A stretch of 64,000 nt of DNA from Gilvimarinus xylanilyticus (GCF_024195295.1 NZ_JAMFTH010000001.1:1364001-1428000), one strand, 5' to 3'; counted from the first letter of the stretch, positions 9,063 through 18,157 are shown. Translations and numbers: made by a program. The notes: generated by a model not told the origin, from the letters alone.

Positions 9063-9599
9063 TCAGGCGTCGCCCAGCTGCAGTGGCGTGTGTAAACCAA
9101 ACTCGCGATGAATTTGCTCGCACCAGGCGTCCAATCGCTCGCCAGTTAGGTTTTCCTGCTGATCTTCGTCGATTGCCAAACCCACAAACTCGCCGTCGCG
9201 CTCGGCCTTGGAGGCTTCGTACTCGTAACCGTCGGTGGGCCAAAAGCCAATACGTTCAGGGGCACAGGCATCGATCACATCGTGCAACATGCCCATGGCA
9301 TCGAGAAAGTAATCGCCATAGCCAAATTGGTCGCCCAGGCCAAACAGAGCCACGGTTTTGCCGCTGAAATCCACCTCGGCCAGATCATCCCAAAACTCTT
9401 CCCAATCGGACTGGATTTGACCAAAGTCCCAGGTCGGGATACCCAAAATAATCTGCTCGTAAGCGGTAAACTCCAGCTGAGTGACCTCGCCAATATCGTG
9501 CAAATCGACTACATCGGCCCCCAGGCGTTTTTGAATTCGCAGGGCAACCTGCTCGGTATTACCTTCATCACTGCCGAAAAAAAGCCCGATTTTGGCCAC
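9063..9599 (-). CDS. Long-chain flavodoxin
   Basis: FMN-binding electron carrier of 178 residues. The phosphate loop is GSDEGNTE near residues 9-16. Other family features are GIPTWDFGQIQSDWEEFW near 54-71, LFGLGDQFGYGDYFLDAMG and GFWPTDGYEYEASKA. The insertion typical of long-chain flavodoxins (FldA/FldB type) is present. Likely electron donors and acceptors are ferredoxin-NADP reductase and radical-SAM or other reductive enzymes, none of which lies beside it. It is transcribed away from the cpxR-like gene. FldA versus FldB cannot be separated with confidence. Confidence 0.88.
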   Translation of the reverse strand: MAKIGLFFGSDEGNTEQVALRIQKRLGADVVDLHDIGEVTQLEFTAYEQIILGIPTWDFGQIQSDWEEFWDDLAEVDFSGKTVALFGLGDQFGYGDYFLDAMGMLHDVIDACAPERIGFWPTDGYEYEASKAERDGEFVGLAIDEDQQENLTGERLDAWCEQIHREFGLHTPLQLGDA

Positions 9600-9694
9600 T
9601 GAACATCAACTCCACTGTGTTTACAATTCGCTAAGGCTGCGGATTTTCCCAGCAAAAACCCGAGCGCGCAAGCCTCGGCTATACTGCGCAAAGG

Positions 9695-9710
9695 GGTTAA
9701 GAAAGGTTAA
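9695..9710 (+). promoter_or_regulatory. Direct repeat, possible OmpR-family regulator site
   Basis: Two GGTTAA hexamers lie exactly 10 bp apart (9695-9700 and 9705-9710) in the divergent region between the flavodoxin gene and the cpxR-like gene. OmpR/CpxR-family regulators bind tandem half-sites with about one helical turn between them, so autoregulation is plausible. Inference from spacing only. Confidence 0.3.
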
Positions 9711-9796
9711 CCAGTCGCCCCCAGCCATGACAGAATGACAACACTGATGCAAACTTGGCGCGCACTGTGCCTTATAGACGATAAGCAGAGGATTAA

Positions 9797-10522
9797 ATGG
9801 CGGATATTTTACTGATTGACGACGACAAAGAGCTGTCCGAACTGTTGCAGGAATACCTGATCAGCGAGGGGTTTTCGGTTGCCGTTGCCTTTGATGGTGC
9901 CGAAGCTTTGCAGATGGCCGAACAAACCCCCTATGCCGCCATGATTCTGGATGTGATGCTGCCGCGTCACAGTGGCTTCGACGTTTTAAAAGAACTGCGC
10001 CAAAAACCGGAACTCAACCACCAGCACACCCCGGTGATTATGCTCACCGCCAAGGGGGACACCATTGATCGCGTGATTGGCCTGGAAATCGGCGCCGACG
10101 ACTATCTGCCCAAACCCTGCGACCCGCGCGAGTTGGTGGCACGCCTGCGCGCCGTGCTGCGTCGCACTCAGGCCAGTCAGCAAGCCGCCCCCGAAGCGGG
10201 CACCCTGCAAGTGGACAACCTGGTGCTGCAAATGGGCAGTCGCGCGGCCTACTGGCAACAGGAACAACTCCCTTTAACCGGCACCGAATTCAGCGTGCTG
10301 GAGCTCTTGGTACGACACGCGGGCCAGGTCATTAGCAAAGACGATCTGACCGAACGTGCCCTGGGCCGTAAGCTGACGCCCTACGACCGCAGCATTGACG
10401 TGCACGTCAGTAATATCCGCAAAAAACTGGCAACCGCAGGTGCCAGCAAAGAACAAATTATCAATGTGCGCGGCGCCGGCTATATGCTCACCCGCTCCAG
10501 CGAGGCTCCGCCGGCCCAATGA
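9797..10522 (+). CDS. CpxR-like OmpR-family response regulator
   Basis: DNA-binding response regulator of 241 residues. The receiver domain (1-120) has the acidic cluster DDD at 8-10, phospho-acceptor D52 (ILDVMLP), the T in MLTAKGD and K in LPKP. The winged-helix domain (about 140-235) has LTGTEFSVLELLVRHAGQVISKDDL and DRSIDVHVSNIRKKL. Similarity in pattern is to CpxR, the envelope-stress regulator. It overlaps the following kinase gene by 4 bp, so the pair is translationally coupled. No CpxP-like gene is nearby. Confidence 0.88.
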   Translation: MADILLIDDDKELSELLQEYLISEGFSVAVAFDGAEALQMAEQTPYAAMILDVMLPRHSGFDVLKELRQKPELNHQHTPVIMLTAKGDTIDRVIGLEIGADDYLPKPCDPRELVARLRAVLRRTQASQQAAPEAGTLQVDNLVLQMGSRAAYWQQEQLPLTGTEFSVLELLVRHAGQVISKDDLTERALGRKLTPYDRSIDVHVSNIRKKLATAGASKEQIINVRGAGYMLTRSSEAPPAQ

Positions 10523-11916
10523 CCCGGCTGTATCTGCGGGTCTTTCTGACCTTTTGGTGTATTACCGCGGTTATTATTGTCACCTCCAATGTGATCGTCC
10601 ACTGGCGTGACATTAACCCCGACAATAATCTCCAACGCCTGCGCGACGATCGCGACTATGATCCGGCGCTGCGCTTTTTGTATCAAATCGTGGGGTCCGC
10701 CATTAACCGCAATTCGGCTCAGGTGCTGGCGGATATGCGCACCATGCCCGAGTGGTCCACACGGCACTTCTACATTGTCGATTCGGGCAACCGCGACCTG
10801 CTGGACCGCCCTCTTCCACCGGGGGTGCGACACCTAGTACCCAAACTTAACCCCAGCCAACCTTTTGACAAGGTATTAATGGAGGGAGAAAAAACCTGGG
10901 GACGGCATGTCACCCTCAATGATGGTAAAAGCGTCAAAATTTTTACCATTGCCGCCACCAAAGGGGAAAAAAGCTCGGGCAATATTGTCTGGCAGCTGTT
11001 TATCAATAATATCTGGCCGCTATTGCTCACCTCAATTCTGGTTAGCGGTACCGCCTGTTTTTTTCTCGCCCGCCATTTGGCGCGCGGGCTCTCGACCCTG
11101 CAGCGCGCCACCCGCGACATTGCCAAGGGCGATTTGAGCGTGCGAATCGGCCACCGTTTCAACACCCGCCGCGATGAGATAAGCTCGCTGGCCCACGACT
11201 TTGACCATATGACCGAACGCCTGCAAAAGGCCATGGCCGAACAAAAAAGGCTGGTTAAAGACGTTTCCCACGAATTGCGCACCCCGCTGGCCCGCCTCCA
11301 GGTCGCACTGGCTTTGGCGCAGCAGCGCAGCCAGGGCACCGTGGACAAAGAACTGCAGCGCATCCGTCAAGCCGCTGATTACCTGGGTGACATTATCTCG
11401 GACATTCTCGCCCTGCCGGTCATGGAAGACGGCGGTTGGTCGCTGGACGACACCATGGATTTAACCGCGCTACTGAGCGCGCTTGAGCAAGCCATAAAGC
11501 CCGAGTTGGCCCGCAAAAATATCACCCTGACCCTTCACAACCCCTACCACGAAGCTTTGCTATCCACCCATGGCAATATGCTCTACGGGGTGTTCGATAA
11601 CGTCCTTCGCAACGCTCTGCGCTACACGCCCGAAGGCGGGGAAATTGCCATGAGCATTGAAAAGGACGGCAACCAGTATGTGATTAAAGTGGCCGACACC
11701 GGGCCCGGCGTGCCCGAGGCGCAGCTGGAGGACATCTTTGAACCCTTCTACCGCACCGATCAGGCTCGCGACCGCGAAAGCGGTGGTTACGGCCTGGGGC
11801 TGGCTATTGCCCAGCGCACGGTCGCGCTGCACGGCGGTAACATCAGCGCCCATAACCGTGATCGGGGCGGGCTTGAGGTTCGCATTCAACTGCCCACCAA
11901 CATAAACGACAAATAA
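10519..11916 (+). CDS. CpxA-like sensor histidine kinase
   Basis: Inner-membrane sensor kinase of 465 residues. TM1 is about 7-27, followed by a periplasmic sensor region (28-165), TM2 (about 166-186), HAMP (187-240) and a HisKA domain with H251 (DVSHELRTPLARLQ). The ATPase domain has the N box (NVLRNALRYTP), G1 (DTGPGVPE), F box (FEPFYRTDQ) and G2 (GGYGLGLAIAQR). All catalytic motifs are intact. The preceding response regulator is the obvious phosphotransfer partner. The likely signal is envelope stress, by analogy with CpxA. Confidence 0.88.
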   Translation: MTRLYLRVFLTFWCITAVIIVTSNVIVHWRDINPDNNLQRLRDDRDYDPALRFLYQIVGSAINRNSAQVLADMRTMPEWSTRHFYIVDSGNRDLLDRPLPPGVRHLVPKLNPSQPFDKVLMEGEKTWGRHVTLNDGKSVKIFTIAATKGEKSSGNIVWQLFINNIWPLLLTSILVSGTACFFLARHLARGLSTLQRATRDIAKGDLSVRIGHRFNTRRDEISSLAHDFDHMTERLQKAMAEQKRLVKDVSHELRTPLARLQVALALAQQRSQGTVDKELQRIRQAADYLGDIISDILALPVMEDGGWSLDDTMDLTALLSALEQAIKPELARKNITLTLHNPYHEALLSTHGNMLYGVFDNVLRNALRYTPEGGEIAMSIEKDGNQYVIKVADTGPGVPEAQLEDIFEPFYRTDQARDRESGGYGLGLAIAQRTVALHGGNISAHNRDRGGLEVRIQLPTNINDK

Positions 11917-11986
11917 TTGACTGGCGGCAAAAGCATTCCGGAAAAGCCCGGCTCGCCAGCCAGTTATTTGACTTTACAAGCCAGAA

Positions 11987-12045
11987 CAGATATCAGATTT
12001 TACATTCAACTCATTGATTATAAAGAACTTAAAAACTGATATCTG
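11987..12045. repeat. Separated 10-bp inverted repeat upstream of GGDEF gene
   Basis: CAGATATCAG at 11987-11996 is the exact reverse complement of CTGATATCTG at 12036-12045, with 39 AT-rich bases between. It lies in the 236-bp gap between the CpxA-like kinase and the GGDEF gene, about 107 bp before the latter's start. It could be an operator pair or a large hairpin; no gene is seen in the gap. Confidence 0.5.
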
Positions 12046-12152
12046 CCATTGGCATGAAAATCGCTGTAACTCGTAACAACACCCCATAAGCGGCAATCTT
12101 TGTGGCTTTTGCGGGTAGCCACCCATTATTTTAGGCAAAGAGTTGCGAGACT

Positions 12153-13100
12153 ATGCGAGACCTTTCCCCCACAGGCAGCGCTCAAACCGCCGGGACACTC
12201 ACCCCGGAAATCTTCGGCGACACCGCCAGCGGAGGCCTATTATTAGACACCCGCGCACGGCTAGCGCACGCATTGCAAACCACCTTGCAAAGCGATGATT
12301 TGGTCTCTATTTTCTTTCGCCACTCACGCAATCTGGTGAGTTATGACGGCCTCGTCTACCAAGACCCGCAGCAGCGCCACATTAAACTCGGCCAGCAGAC
12401 CACCCACCACTGCCTCTACAACTTAAGCCTGCCCGACAGCGATCTGGGCCGAATCACCTTTTACCGCCGCCAGCGCTTTAGCGACACCGAACAACAGTGC
12501 CTGGAAAGTCTTCTGGCCTCACTGGCCTTCCCGCTGCGCAACGCCCAGCACTATCAAAAAGCGGTACGTATGGCGCTTATCGACCCCCTCACACAGGTGG
12601 GAAACCGCGCCGCCCTGGATCGCACTCTGGATCACGAACATCAGCTGCTGCAGCGCGGCGGCCAGGGGTTTGCGTTACTAATGATTGACATCGACCACTT
12701 TAAGCAGATTAATGATCTACACGGTCACGGCGCGGGGGATAAGATTATTGCGGAAGTGGCCGCTACTATCGAGCGCATCAGTCGCGGCTCGGACACCACG
12801 TTTCGCTATGGGGGCGAGGAGTTTTCTCTGGTATTGAGTGCCACCGGGGCTTCGGGCGGGCTGATTACCGCCGAGCGTCTGCGCCGGGCGATTGAACAGA
12901 TGAAGTTTATTCACAACGGCAAAATCATTCACACCACCGTCAGCATAGGCGTCAGCGCCTGCCAGGACGCAGACGAATCACTTGATCAGCTGCTTGAGCG
13001 AGCCGATAGCGCGCTCTACAAAGCCAAACGCGCCGGGCGCAACCGCGCCTGCTGCGAGGCGCCAGAGATCACGGAAAAAAGCCTGAAAAAGCCCCGTTAA
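12153..13100 (+). CDS. Diguanylate cyclase with GGEEF and I-site
   Basis: A 315-residue soluble protein. Residues 1-135 look like a divergent GAF-like sensor segment. Residues about 140-300 are a GGDEF domain: DPLTQVGNRAALDR, MIDIDHFKQINDLHGHGAGD and the active motif GGEEF at 220-224. The RGSD at 211-214 lies five residues before GGEEF, which is the classic product-inhibition I-site. It is therefore predicted to make c-di-GMP and to be feedback inhibited. It stands alone downstream of the cpx-like pair, after a 236-bp gap that contains a separated inverted repeat. Confidence 0.88.
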   Translation: MRDLSPTGSAQTAGTLTPEIFGDTASGGLLLDTRARLAHALQTTLQSDDLVSIFFRHSRNLVSYDGLVYQDPQQRHIKLGQQTTHHCLYNLSLPDSDLGRITFYRRQRFSDTEQQCLESLLASLAFPLRNAQHYQKAVRMALIDPLTQVGNRAALDRTLDHEHQLLQRGGQGFALLMIDIDHFKQINDLHGHGAGDKIIAEVAATIERISRGSDTTFRYGGEEFSLVLSATGASGGLITAERLRRAIEQMKFIHNGKIIHTTVSIGVSACQDADESLDQLLERADSALYKAKRAGRNRACCEAPEITEKSLKKPR

Positions 13101-13116
13101 AGATTCAGTAAGCGCC

Positions 13117-14013
13117 CTACTTTTTCGATCGGGGCTTAACCGCCGATCGCTTTCCTCGTCGTCCCGCCCGCAGCTTGCGTTCGTGGCGCTCGCGCTGGAG
13201 CTTTTCATCTTTCACAATGGTGGGATTGCGCACGACATCCAGCCCGGCGGTAAGGCATAAATCGGCAATTTCTTTATCGTTCAGCTCTAGCCACTGCCCC
13301 ACCCGAACATGGGAGGGAATAAAAATATTACCGTAGCGCACCCGCTTTAGGCGACTCACGCGAACGCCTTGGGACTCCCACAAACGCCTAACTTCGCGGT
13401 TACGCCCTTCCATCACCACGCAGTAAAACCAGCGATTGCGCGACTCACCCGCACCGTCGACAATATCGGTAAAACGCGCCGGCCCATCGTCCAGCATTAC
13501 ACCGTCCAACAGACGCTTTTTCATATCGTCGTCAACGTCGCCCTGAATGCGTACCAGGTACTCGCGATCGATCACAGACGAGGGATGCATAAGCTTGTTG
13601 GCCAGATCACCGTCGTTGGTAAATAACAATAAGCCGCTGGTGTTAAAGTCCAGCCGCCCCACCGAAATCCAGCGCTCGCCAGACAGCCGAGGCAGTGCCT
13701 GATACACCGTGCGCCGCCCCTCGGGATCTTGCCGCGAGCAAATTTCCCCCTCGGGCTTGTTGTATAAAATAACTCGCCGACGCGCCTGTTTGGCATTTTG
13801 TTTGATCTCCTTGCCGGCAAAGACAATTTTATCCTCGCCAGTCACGCGATCGCCCAAGGTCGCGGTACGACCGTTAACCTGAACCTCTCCGGCGACAATG
13901 GCGCGCTCCATTTCGCGGCGCGAGCCACAACCGGCGCGCGCCAGCACTTTTTGCAGTTTTTCGTCGGCAACACCCGTTTCAGGTGTCTCATCAGTGTGTA
14001 CTTTTTTAACCAT
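13117..14013 (-). CDS. rluB: 23S rRNA pseudouridine synthase RluB
   Basis: Isomerises uridine 2605 (E. coli numbering) of 23S rRNA. The 298-residue protein has an S4 RNA-binding domain at about 18-65 (LQKVLARAGCGSRREMERAI). The catalytic domain has Asp122 in SVGRLDFNTSGLLL and the RsuA-family motif EGRNREVRRLWES. A very basic tail ends the protein (RKLRAGRRGKRSAVKPRSKK). It is the last gene of a minus-strand run behind scpA and scpB, a neighbourhood common in gammaproteobacteria. RluB is preferred over RluE/RluF by the S4 domain and this context. Confidence 0.93.
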   Translation of the reverse strand: MVKKVHTDETPETGVADEKLQKVLARAGCGSRREMERAIVAGEVQVNGRTATLGDRVTGEDKIVFAGKEIKQNAKQARRRVILYNKPEGEICSRQDPEGRRTVYQALPRLSGERWISVGRLDFNTSGLLLFTNDGDLANKLMHPSSVIDREYLVRIQGDVDDDMKKRLLDGVMLDDGPARFTDIVDGAGESRNRWFYCVVMEGRNREVRRLWESQGVRVSRLKRVRYGNIFIPSHVRVGQWLELNDKEIADLCLTAGLDVVRNPTIVKDEKLQRERHERKLRAGRRGKRSAVKPRSKK

Positions 14014-14028
14014 AGTGGGGCTGCGCTA

Positions 14029-14865
14029 TCAGGCGTCAGGCTCTGTCTGTTCGGCGCTAAAGGCCTTGGGTTGATATGGTGTGTCGCCATCCTCAGCCGG
14101 AACGGCGGCATCATCGTCTGGCTCGGCGTAACTCTTGCCCTCTGGCTCATCAGCAGAATCACCGCCCGCGAGCTCATCGCGTTCCCGAGTCGGCTCTAAG
14201 CCCTCTTCCTCGCTCTGGGTAGATTCTAATGCCACATCCTCCGGCGCGGAATCAGTCGATTCCGGCTCCGCCTGCTCTGCGCCATCGGGCGCTGGCGCGG
14301 CCTCGCCCAGATCAAGCGAGGCGTTCAGCTCGTCCAAATCGCGAATCTCACTGAGGGTGGGCAATTCGTCCAGGCTTTTGATGTTGAAGTAATCTAAAAA
14401 CTGACGCGTGGTGGCATAGAGTGACGGGCGCCCGGGGACATCGCGCTGACCCACTACTTTTACCCACTCGCGCTCAGTCAGGGTTTTAATAATATGAGAA
14501 CTCACCGCAACGCCGCGAATTTCTTCGATATCCCCCCGGGTAATGGGCTGACGATAGGCGATAAGCGCCAGAGTCTCTAACAGGGCGCGGGAGTATTTTT
14601 GCGGTTTTTCATCCCACAGGCGATTGACCCAGGGCGCCAGATCTTCGCGCACTTGCAAGCGCCAACCGCTGGCCACTTCTTTTAATTCAAAACCGCGATC
14701 GGTGCAGGCTAAAGATATTGCTTCCAAGGCCTGGCGCAGCTCGTCCCTACTGGGTGCCTGATCTTCTTCAAACAAAACCTCTAAGCGCTTTAGGCTTAAA
14801 GGCTCACCCGCCGCCATGAGCGCACCTTCGATGATTGCTTGTAGTTGTTGTGATTCCATAGCCAT
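14029..14865 (-). CDS. scpB: Segregation and condensation protein ScpB
   Basis: Kleisin-associated winged-helix protein of the SMC-ScpAB complex, involved in chromosome organisation. Residues 5-185 carry the ScpB fold, including LETLALIAYRQPITRGDIEEIRGV and the strand LYATTRQFLDYF. Residues about 195-278 are an Asp/Glu-rich, probably disordered tail, which makes this protein longer than the typical 190-200 residues. It starts 6 bp after the scpA stop codon, so the two are cotranscribed. No smc gene is in this window. Confidence 0.93.
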   Translation of the reverse strand: MAMESQQLQAIIEGALMAAGEPLSLKRLEVLFEEDQAPSRDELRQALEAISLACTDRGFELKEVASGWRLQVREDLAPWVNRLWDEKPQKYSRALLETLALIAYRQPITRGDIEEIRGVAVSSHIIKTLTEREWVKVVGQRDVPGRPSLYATTRQFLDYFNIKSLDELPTLSEIRDLDELNASLDLGEAAPAPDGAEQAEPESTDSAPEDVALESTQSEEEGLEPTRERDELAGGDSADEPEGKSYAEPDDDAAVPAEDGDTPYQPKAFSAEQTEPDA

Positions 14866-14871
14866 GATTCG

Positions 14872-15726
14872 TTACTGAGTTTTTGCCTTGACGTGGATAG
14901 GACCAAAAGACTCGCTTTGCACAATCTCCACCAGCGACTCTTTGATCAGCTCCATAACCGCGAGAAACGTTACCACGACCCCAAGACGCCCCTCATCGAC
15001 CTTAAACAGACTGACAAAAGGCACAAAATTTTTGCCCGCCAAACCGTCTAACACCTGAGCCATACGCTCGCGGGTGGACAGACGCTCCATTTCCACATGG
15101 TGGCTTTCAAACATATCGGCGCGGCGCAGCACCTCGGACAACGCCAGCAATAGCTCCTGCAGCTCCACCTCGGGATCGGGCCGGGTAAGGTTGCGGTCGG
15201 GCGCCTCGGCGCTCGCCTGAAAGACATCGCGCCCCACCCTTGGCAGCTCGTCGATATCTTCGGCGGCCAGCTTAAAGCGCTCGTACTCCTGCAAGCGGCG
15301 TATCAACGAGGCGCGTGGGTCTTCGCCCTCCTCTTCTTCCTCGACGGTGCGCGGCAGCAGCATGCGGGATTTAATTTCCGCCAACATCGCCGCCATCACG
15401 AGATACTCAGCGGCCAGTTCAAAGTGGGCCGCGTCCATCAGCTCGACATAAGCCATGTACTGGCTGGTGATTTCCGAGACGTCGATTTCCAGAATATCCA
15501 GATTTTGCCGACGAATGAGGTATAGCAGCAAATCCAGCGGCCCCTCAAAAGCCTCCAGGAAGACCTCGAGTGCGTCCGGCGGAATGTATAGATCTTTGGG
15601 TAACTCGGTATAAGCCTGGCCATAAACCATGGCAAAGGGCATTTCCCCCTGCTCGGGGCGGGCGTCAGGCTGCGCGGCAGGCTCCTGCGGGTCCACCCTA
15701 TCCGCCTCGGTCGACTCAACGCTCAT
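14872..15726 (-). CDS. scpA: Segregation and condensation protein ScpA
   Basis: Kleisin subunit that bridges SMC heads. The 284-residue protein has the N-terminal kleisin motif FEGPLDLLLYLIRRQNLDILEIDVSEI at about 59-85 and AAEYLVMAAMLAEIKSRMLLP at about 104-124. The C-terminal winged helix (VVVTFLAVMELIKESLVEI) follows near 250. An acidic N-terminal extension of about 45 residues precedes the fold. It is directly followed by scpB. Confidence 0.93.
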   Translation of the reverse strand: MSVESTEADRVDPQEPAAQPDARPEQGEMPFAMVYGQAYTELPKDLYIPPDALEVFLEAFEGPLDLLLYLIRRQNLDILEIDVSEITSQYMAYVELMDAAHFELAAEYLVMAAMLAEIKSRMLLPRTVEEEEEGEDPRASLIRRLQEYERFKLAAEDIDELPRVGRDVFQASAEAPDRNLTRPDPEVELQELLLALSEVLRRADMFESHHVEMERLSTRERMAQVLDGLAGKNFVPFVSLFKVDEGRLGVVVTFLAVMELIKESLVEIVQSESFGPIHVKAKTQ

Positions 15727-15793
15727 AAACGCCCTCCTCGGCAGACCCGTGCAAAGAGTAATCGCAGCCGAACATCGAAGAGTAGACCACGGA

Positions 15794-16420
15794 TCAGTTC
15801 GCCAAGAGCGCCGAAAAATCGCCCTTGCCCTGACGAATCAGCTCGGGAGCATCGTCAGTCAGGCCGACCACGGTGGTGGGCTCGAGGCCGCAGAAACCAC
15901 CGTCGATCACCAGCTCGACCTGGTGTTCCAGGGTATCGCGGATATCGTAGGGATCGGTCAGCGGAAACTCATCGTCGGGCAGTAACAACGTACTGCTCAT
16001 CAGCGGCTCATTCAGCTCTTCCAGAAGCGCTAGCGCGATCTTATTATCCGGCACCCGCAGACCAATGGTTTTACGCTTGGGGTGGCGCAGACGCCTGGGC
16101 ACCTCGGACGTCCCCTCGAGGATAAAGGTGTACGGCCCCGGGGTGTGGGCTTTTAACAGCCGAAAAACCTGGTTATCCACCCGCGCGTAGGTCGCAATTT
16201 CCGACAGATCGCGACACATCAGGGTGAAATTATGATTTTTATCCAACCGGCGCATCAAACGGATGCGATCCAGCGCCATCTTGTCGCCGATATGGCAACC
16301 CAATGCATAGGCCGAGTCGGTCGGATAGGCAATAATGCCGCCGCGACGGATAATATCCACCGCCTGAGAAATGAGGCGTGGTTGCGGGTTTTCGGGGTGA
16401 ATCTGAAAGAATTGTGCCAC
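15794..16420 (-). CDS. Sua5/YciO/YrdC-family protein (YciO-like)
   Basis: A 208-residue protein of the YrdC-like fold that binds double-stranded RNA or nucleotides. Seen are IIRRGGIIAYPTDSAYALGC, KNHNFTLMCRDLSEIA and TIGLRVPDNKIALALLEELNEPLMSSTLL. The K-R-x-x-K Sua5 signature (threonylcarbamoyl-AMP synthase) is only partly matched: the start of the usual KRP strand is replaced by MRRLDKNH. That and the location between a YciV-type PHP protein and scpA point to YciO and not to the essential TsaC. Its role in tRNA t6A formation is uncertain. Confidence 0.85.
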   Translation of the reverse strand: MAQFFQIHPENPQPRLISQAVDIIRRGGIIAYPTDSAYALGCHIGDKMALDRIRLMRRLDKNHNFTLMCRDLSEIATYARVDNQVFRLLKAHTPGPYTFILEGTSEVPRRLRHPKRKTIGLRVPDNKIALALLEELNEPLMSSTLLLPDDEFPLTDPYDIRDTLEHQVELVIDGGFCGLEPTTVVGLTDDAPELIRQGKGDFSALLAN

Positions 16421-16489
16421 GTTAACATCCTTTGCAGGCTATGGGGCCTCGCGGCCGGAAAACGCCATTATAGGAGCCGCCCGCTCAGG

Positions 16490-17338
16490 TTACAAACACT
16501 CTGTCCATCGATGCCACAGAGGTGCTACCCCGGCGGGCAAATGGGTCACACAACCCAGCTCCTGCCAGGGCATACCGGGCTTATGAAAATCACTGCCCAC
16601 CGAGACCTGCAACTCGAATTCGGCGGCGATTGTCGCGAGGTTTTCGGCCACCCCCGCCGGCTGCATGCCGCTGACCACTTCTATGGCCTCGCCGCCTGCG
16701 GCGCTAAAATCGCTCACCAGCGCGCGCAACTTAGTGCGGGTTAATTTATATTTGGCCGGGTGTGCCAGCACCGCTGCACCGCCGCTTGCGTTAATGGCCC
16801 GAATAACGACACCGATATCGGGCCATACTTGCTTCACATCACAGCCTTTGCCGCTGCCCAGGTACTTTTTAAAGGCGCGCCCCACATCGGGCACCTTGCC
16901 GTCCTCAACCATCAGCGCCGCAAAATGTGGGCGGCCGGGTTCCGCCCCCGCCAGTGCGCAGGCACGGGCATAGGCATCGGCCACCCCGAGCTTGGCCAGG
17001 CGCGCGGCAATCTGCTCGTTGCGCTCGCGGCGCCTTCTCTGCTGATCGGCGACAATCTCAATCATAGCCGGGTGCGCCGGATCAAACCCCAGCCCCACAA
17101 TATGCACCCCAAGCTTGCCCCAGCAGGCGGACAGCTCTATCCCCTCAATAAAGTCGACCCCCAAAGCAGCGGCCGTATTCCGAGCCTCTTGCAGGCCGGC
17201 GGTGGTGTCGTGATCGGTCAGCGCCAGCAGCTGAACCTGCTGCTCGTGGGCGCGCTGGACCAGCTCGTGGGGCTCCAAACTGCCGTCGGAGCAGCGGCTG
17301 TGCATGTGTAAATCCACCTTTCGCTCGATTAATGCCAC
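16490..17338 (-). CDS. PHP-domain phosphoesterase, RNase AM type
   Basis: Metal-dependent PHP-family hydrolase of 282 residues. Metal ligands are visible in DLHMHSRCSDG (9-19), LTDHDTT (40-46), the Glu in GIELSACW and the C-terminal GSDFHKPGMPW. It matches the YciV/TrpH group, reported to act as a 5'-3' exoribonuclease on short RNAs (RNase AM) and as a 3',5'-nucleoside bisphosphate phosphatase. Translation starts with GTG at 17338. It is divergent from the VC0807-type gene and sits 69 bp upstream of the yciO-like gene on the same strand. Confidence 0.88.
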   Translation of the reverse strand: MALIERKVDLHMHSRCSDGSLEPHELVQRAHEQQVQLLALTDHDTTAGLQEARNTAAALGVDFIEGIELSACWGKLGVHIVGLGFDPAHPAMIEIVADQQRRRRERNEQIAARLAKLGVADAYARACALAGAEPGRPHFAALMVEDGKVPDVGRAFKKYLGSGKGCDVKQVWPDIGVVIRAINASGGAAVLAHPAKYKLTRTKLRALVSDFSAAGGEAIEVVSGMQPAGVAENLATIAAEFELQVSVGSDFHKPGMPWQELGCVTHLPAGVAPLWHRWTECL

Positions 17339-17359
17339 GCAATGACTCTCTTTTTACCG

Positions 17360-17365
17360 TATAAT
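17360..17365 (+). promoter_or_regulatory. Candidate -10 box for the VC0807-type gene
   Basis: A perfect TATAAT lies 46 bp upstream of the ATG at 17411. No good -35 is found 16-18 bp upstream, so this is only a candidate. It supports the 17411 start over the in-frame ATG at 17342, which lies upstream of the box. Confidence 0.35.
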
Positions 17366-17410
17366 TCGGCGCTTTACGCCGCTTCATTCAAACTTTACGT
17401 CGTACCCACC

Positions 17411-18157
17411 ATGACTCAACCGCCAACTGAACAAACCCGCACCAACACCGCGACCGAAAAAACACAAGCCGCACCGCAAAAGCGCGAAAGCCTGTGGGTT
17501 AACCTGCTGATCAACATCATTATTCCCACCCTTATTTTGAGTAAGTTAAGCGGCGATGAGCACCTGGGCACACGCATGGCGCTGGTGGTGGCGCTGGCCT
17601 TTCCGCTGGTATATGGCCTTAAGGATTTTCTGGTGCGGCGGGAATTCAATGGCTTTTCCGCGCTGGGGGCCGTCAGCATTTTGCTCACCGGCGGTATCAG
17701 CCTGCTGGAGCTGGACCCGCAGTATATCGCGATTAAAGAGGCCGCCATACCCGGATTGATTGGACTGGCGACCCTCGTTTCGATGAAAACACGCTTTCCA
17801 TTGGTGCGCACCTTTTTATACAACGACAAGGTCCTTAAAACCGAGCTGATTGCCCAGCGCCTTGAGCAACACGACGCGACCGAGGCGTTTAACCGCGCTC
17901 TTAACAATGCCTCGTTTCTGGTGGCGGGATCTTTTTTTCTTTCGTCGTTTCTCAATTACGTGTTGGCCAAATGGTTACTGGTCAGCCCGCCGGGCACCGA
18001 AGCCTTTAACGCCGAGCTTGGCAAAATGACCGCCATGAGCTTCCCGGTCATCGCTCTACCCGCCACCATTGTGATGGCTGGAGCGCTGATGTACTTGTTC
18101 CGCCGTATTCGCCAGCTGACTGAGCTGGATTTTGAAGAAGTCATTAACGCACAATAG
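17411..18157 (+). CDS. VC0807-type integral membrane protein
   Basis: A 248-residue inner-membrane protein with about five to six hydrophobic segments (for example LLINIIIPTLILSKL, ALVVALAFPLVYGL, FLVAGSFFLSSFLNYVLA and VIALPATIVMAGALMYLF). It follows the pattern of the VC0807 family, sometimes labelled septation-like. A polar N-terminal stretch of about 30 residues precedes the first segment. In Pseudomonas a membrane protein of this kind also lies between yciO/PHP genes and yciI. Function unknown. A heptanucleotide tandem repeat begins directly after its stop codon. Confidence 0.72.
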   Translation: MTQPPTEQTRTNTATEKTQAAPQKRESLWVNLLINIIIPTLILSKLSGDEHLGTRMALVVALAFPLVYGLKDFLVRREFNGFSALGAVSILLTGGISLLELDPQYIAIKEAAIPGLIGLATLVSMKTRFPLVRTFLYNDKVLKTELIAQRLEQHDATEAFNRALNNASFLVAGSFFLSSFLNYVLAKWLLVSPPGTEAFNAELGKMTAMSFPVIALPATIVMAGALMYLFRRIRQLTELDFEEVINAQ

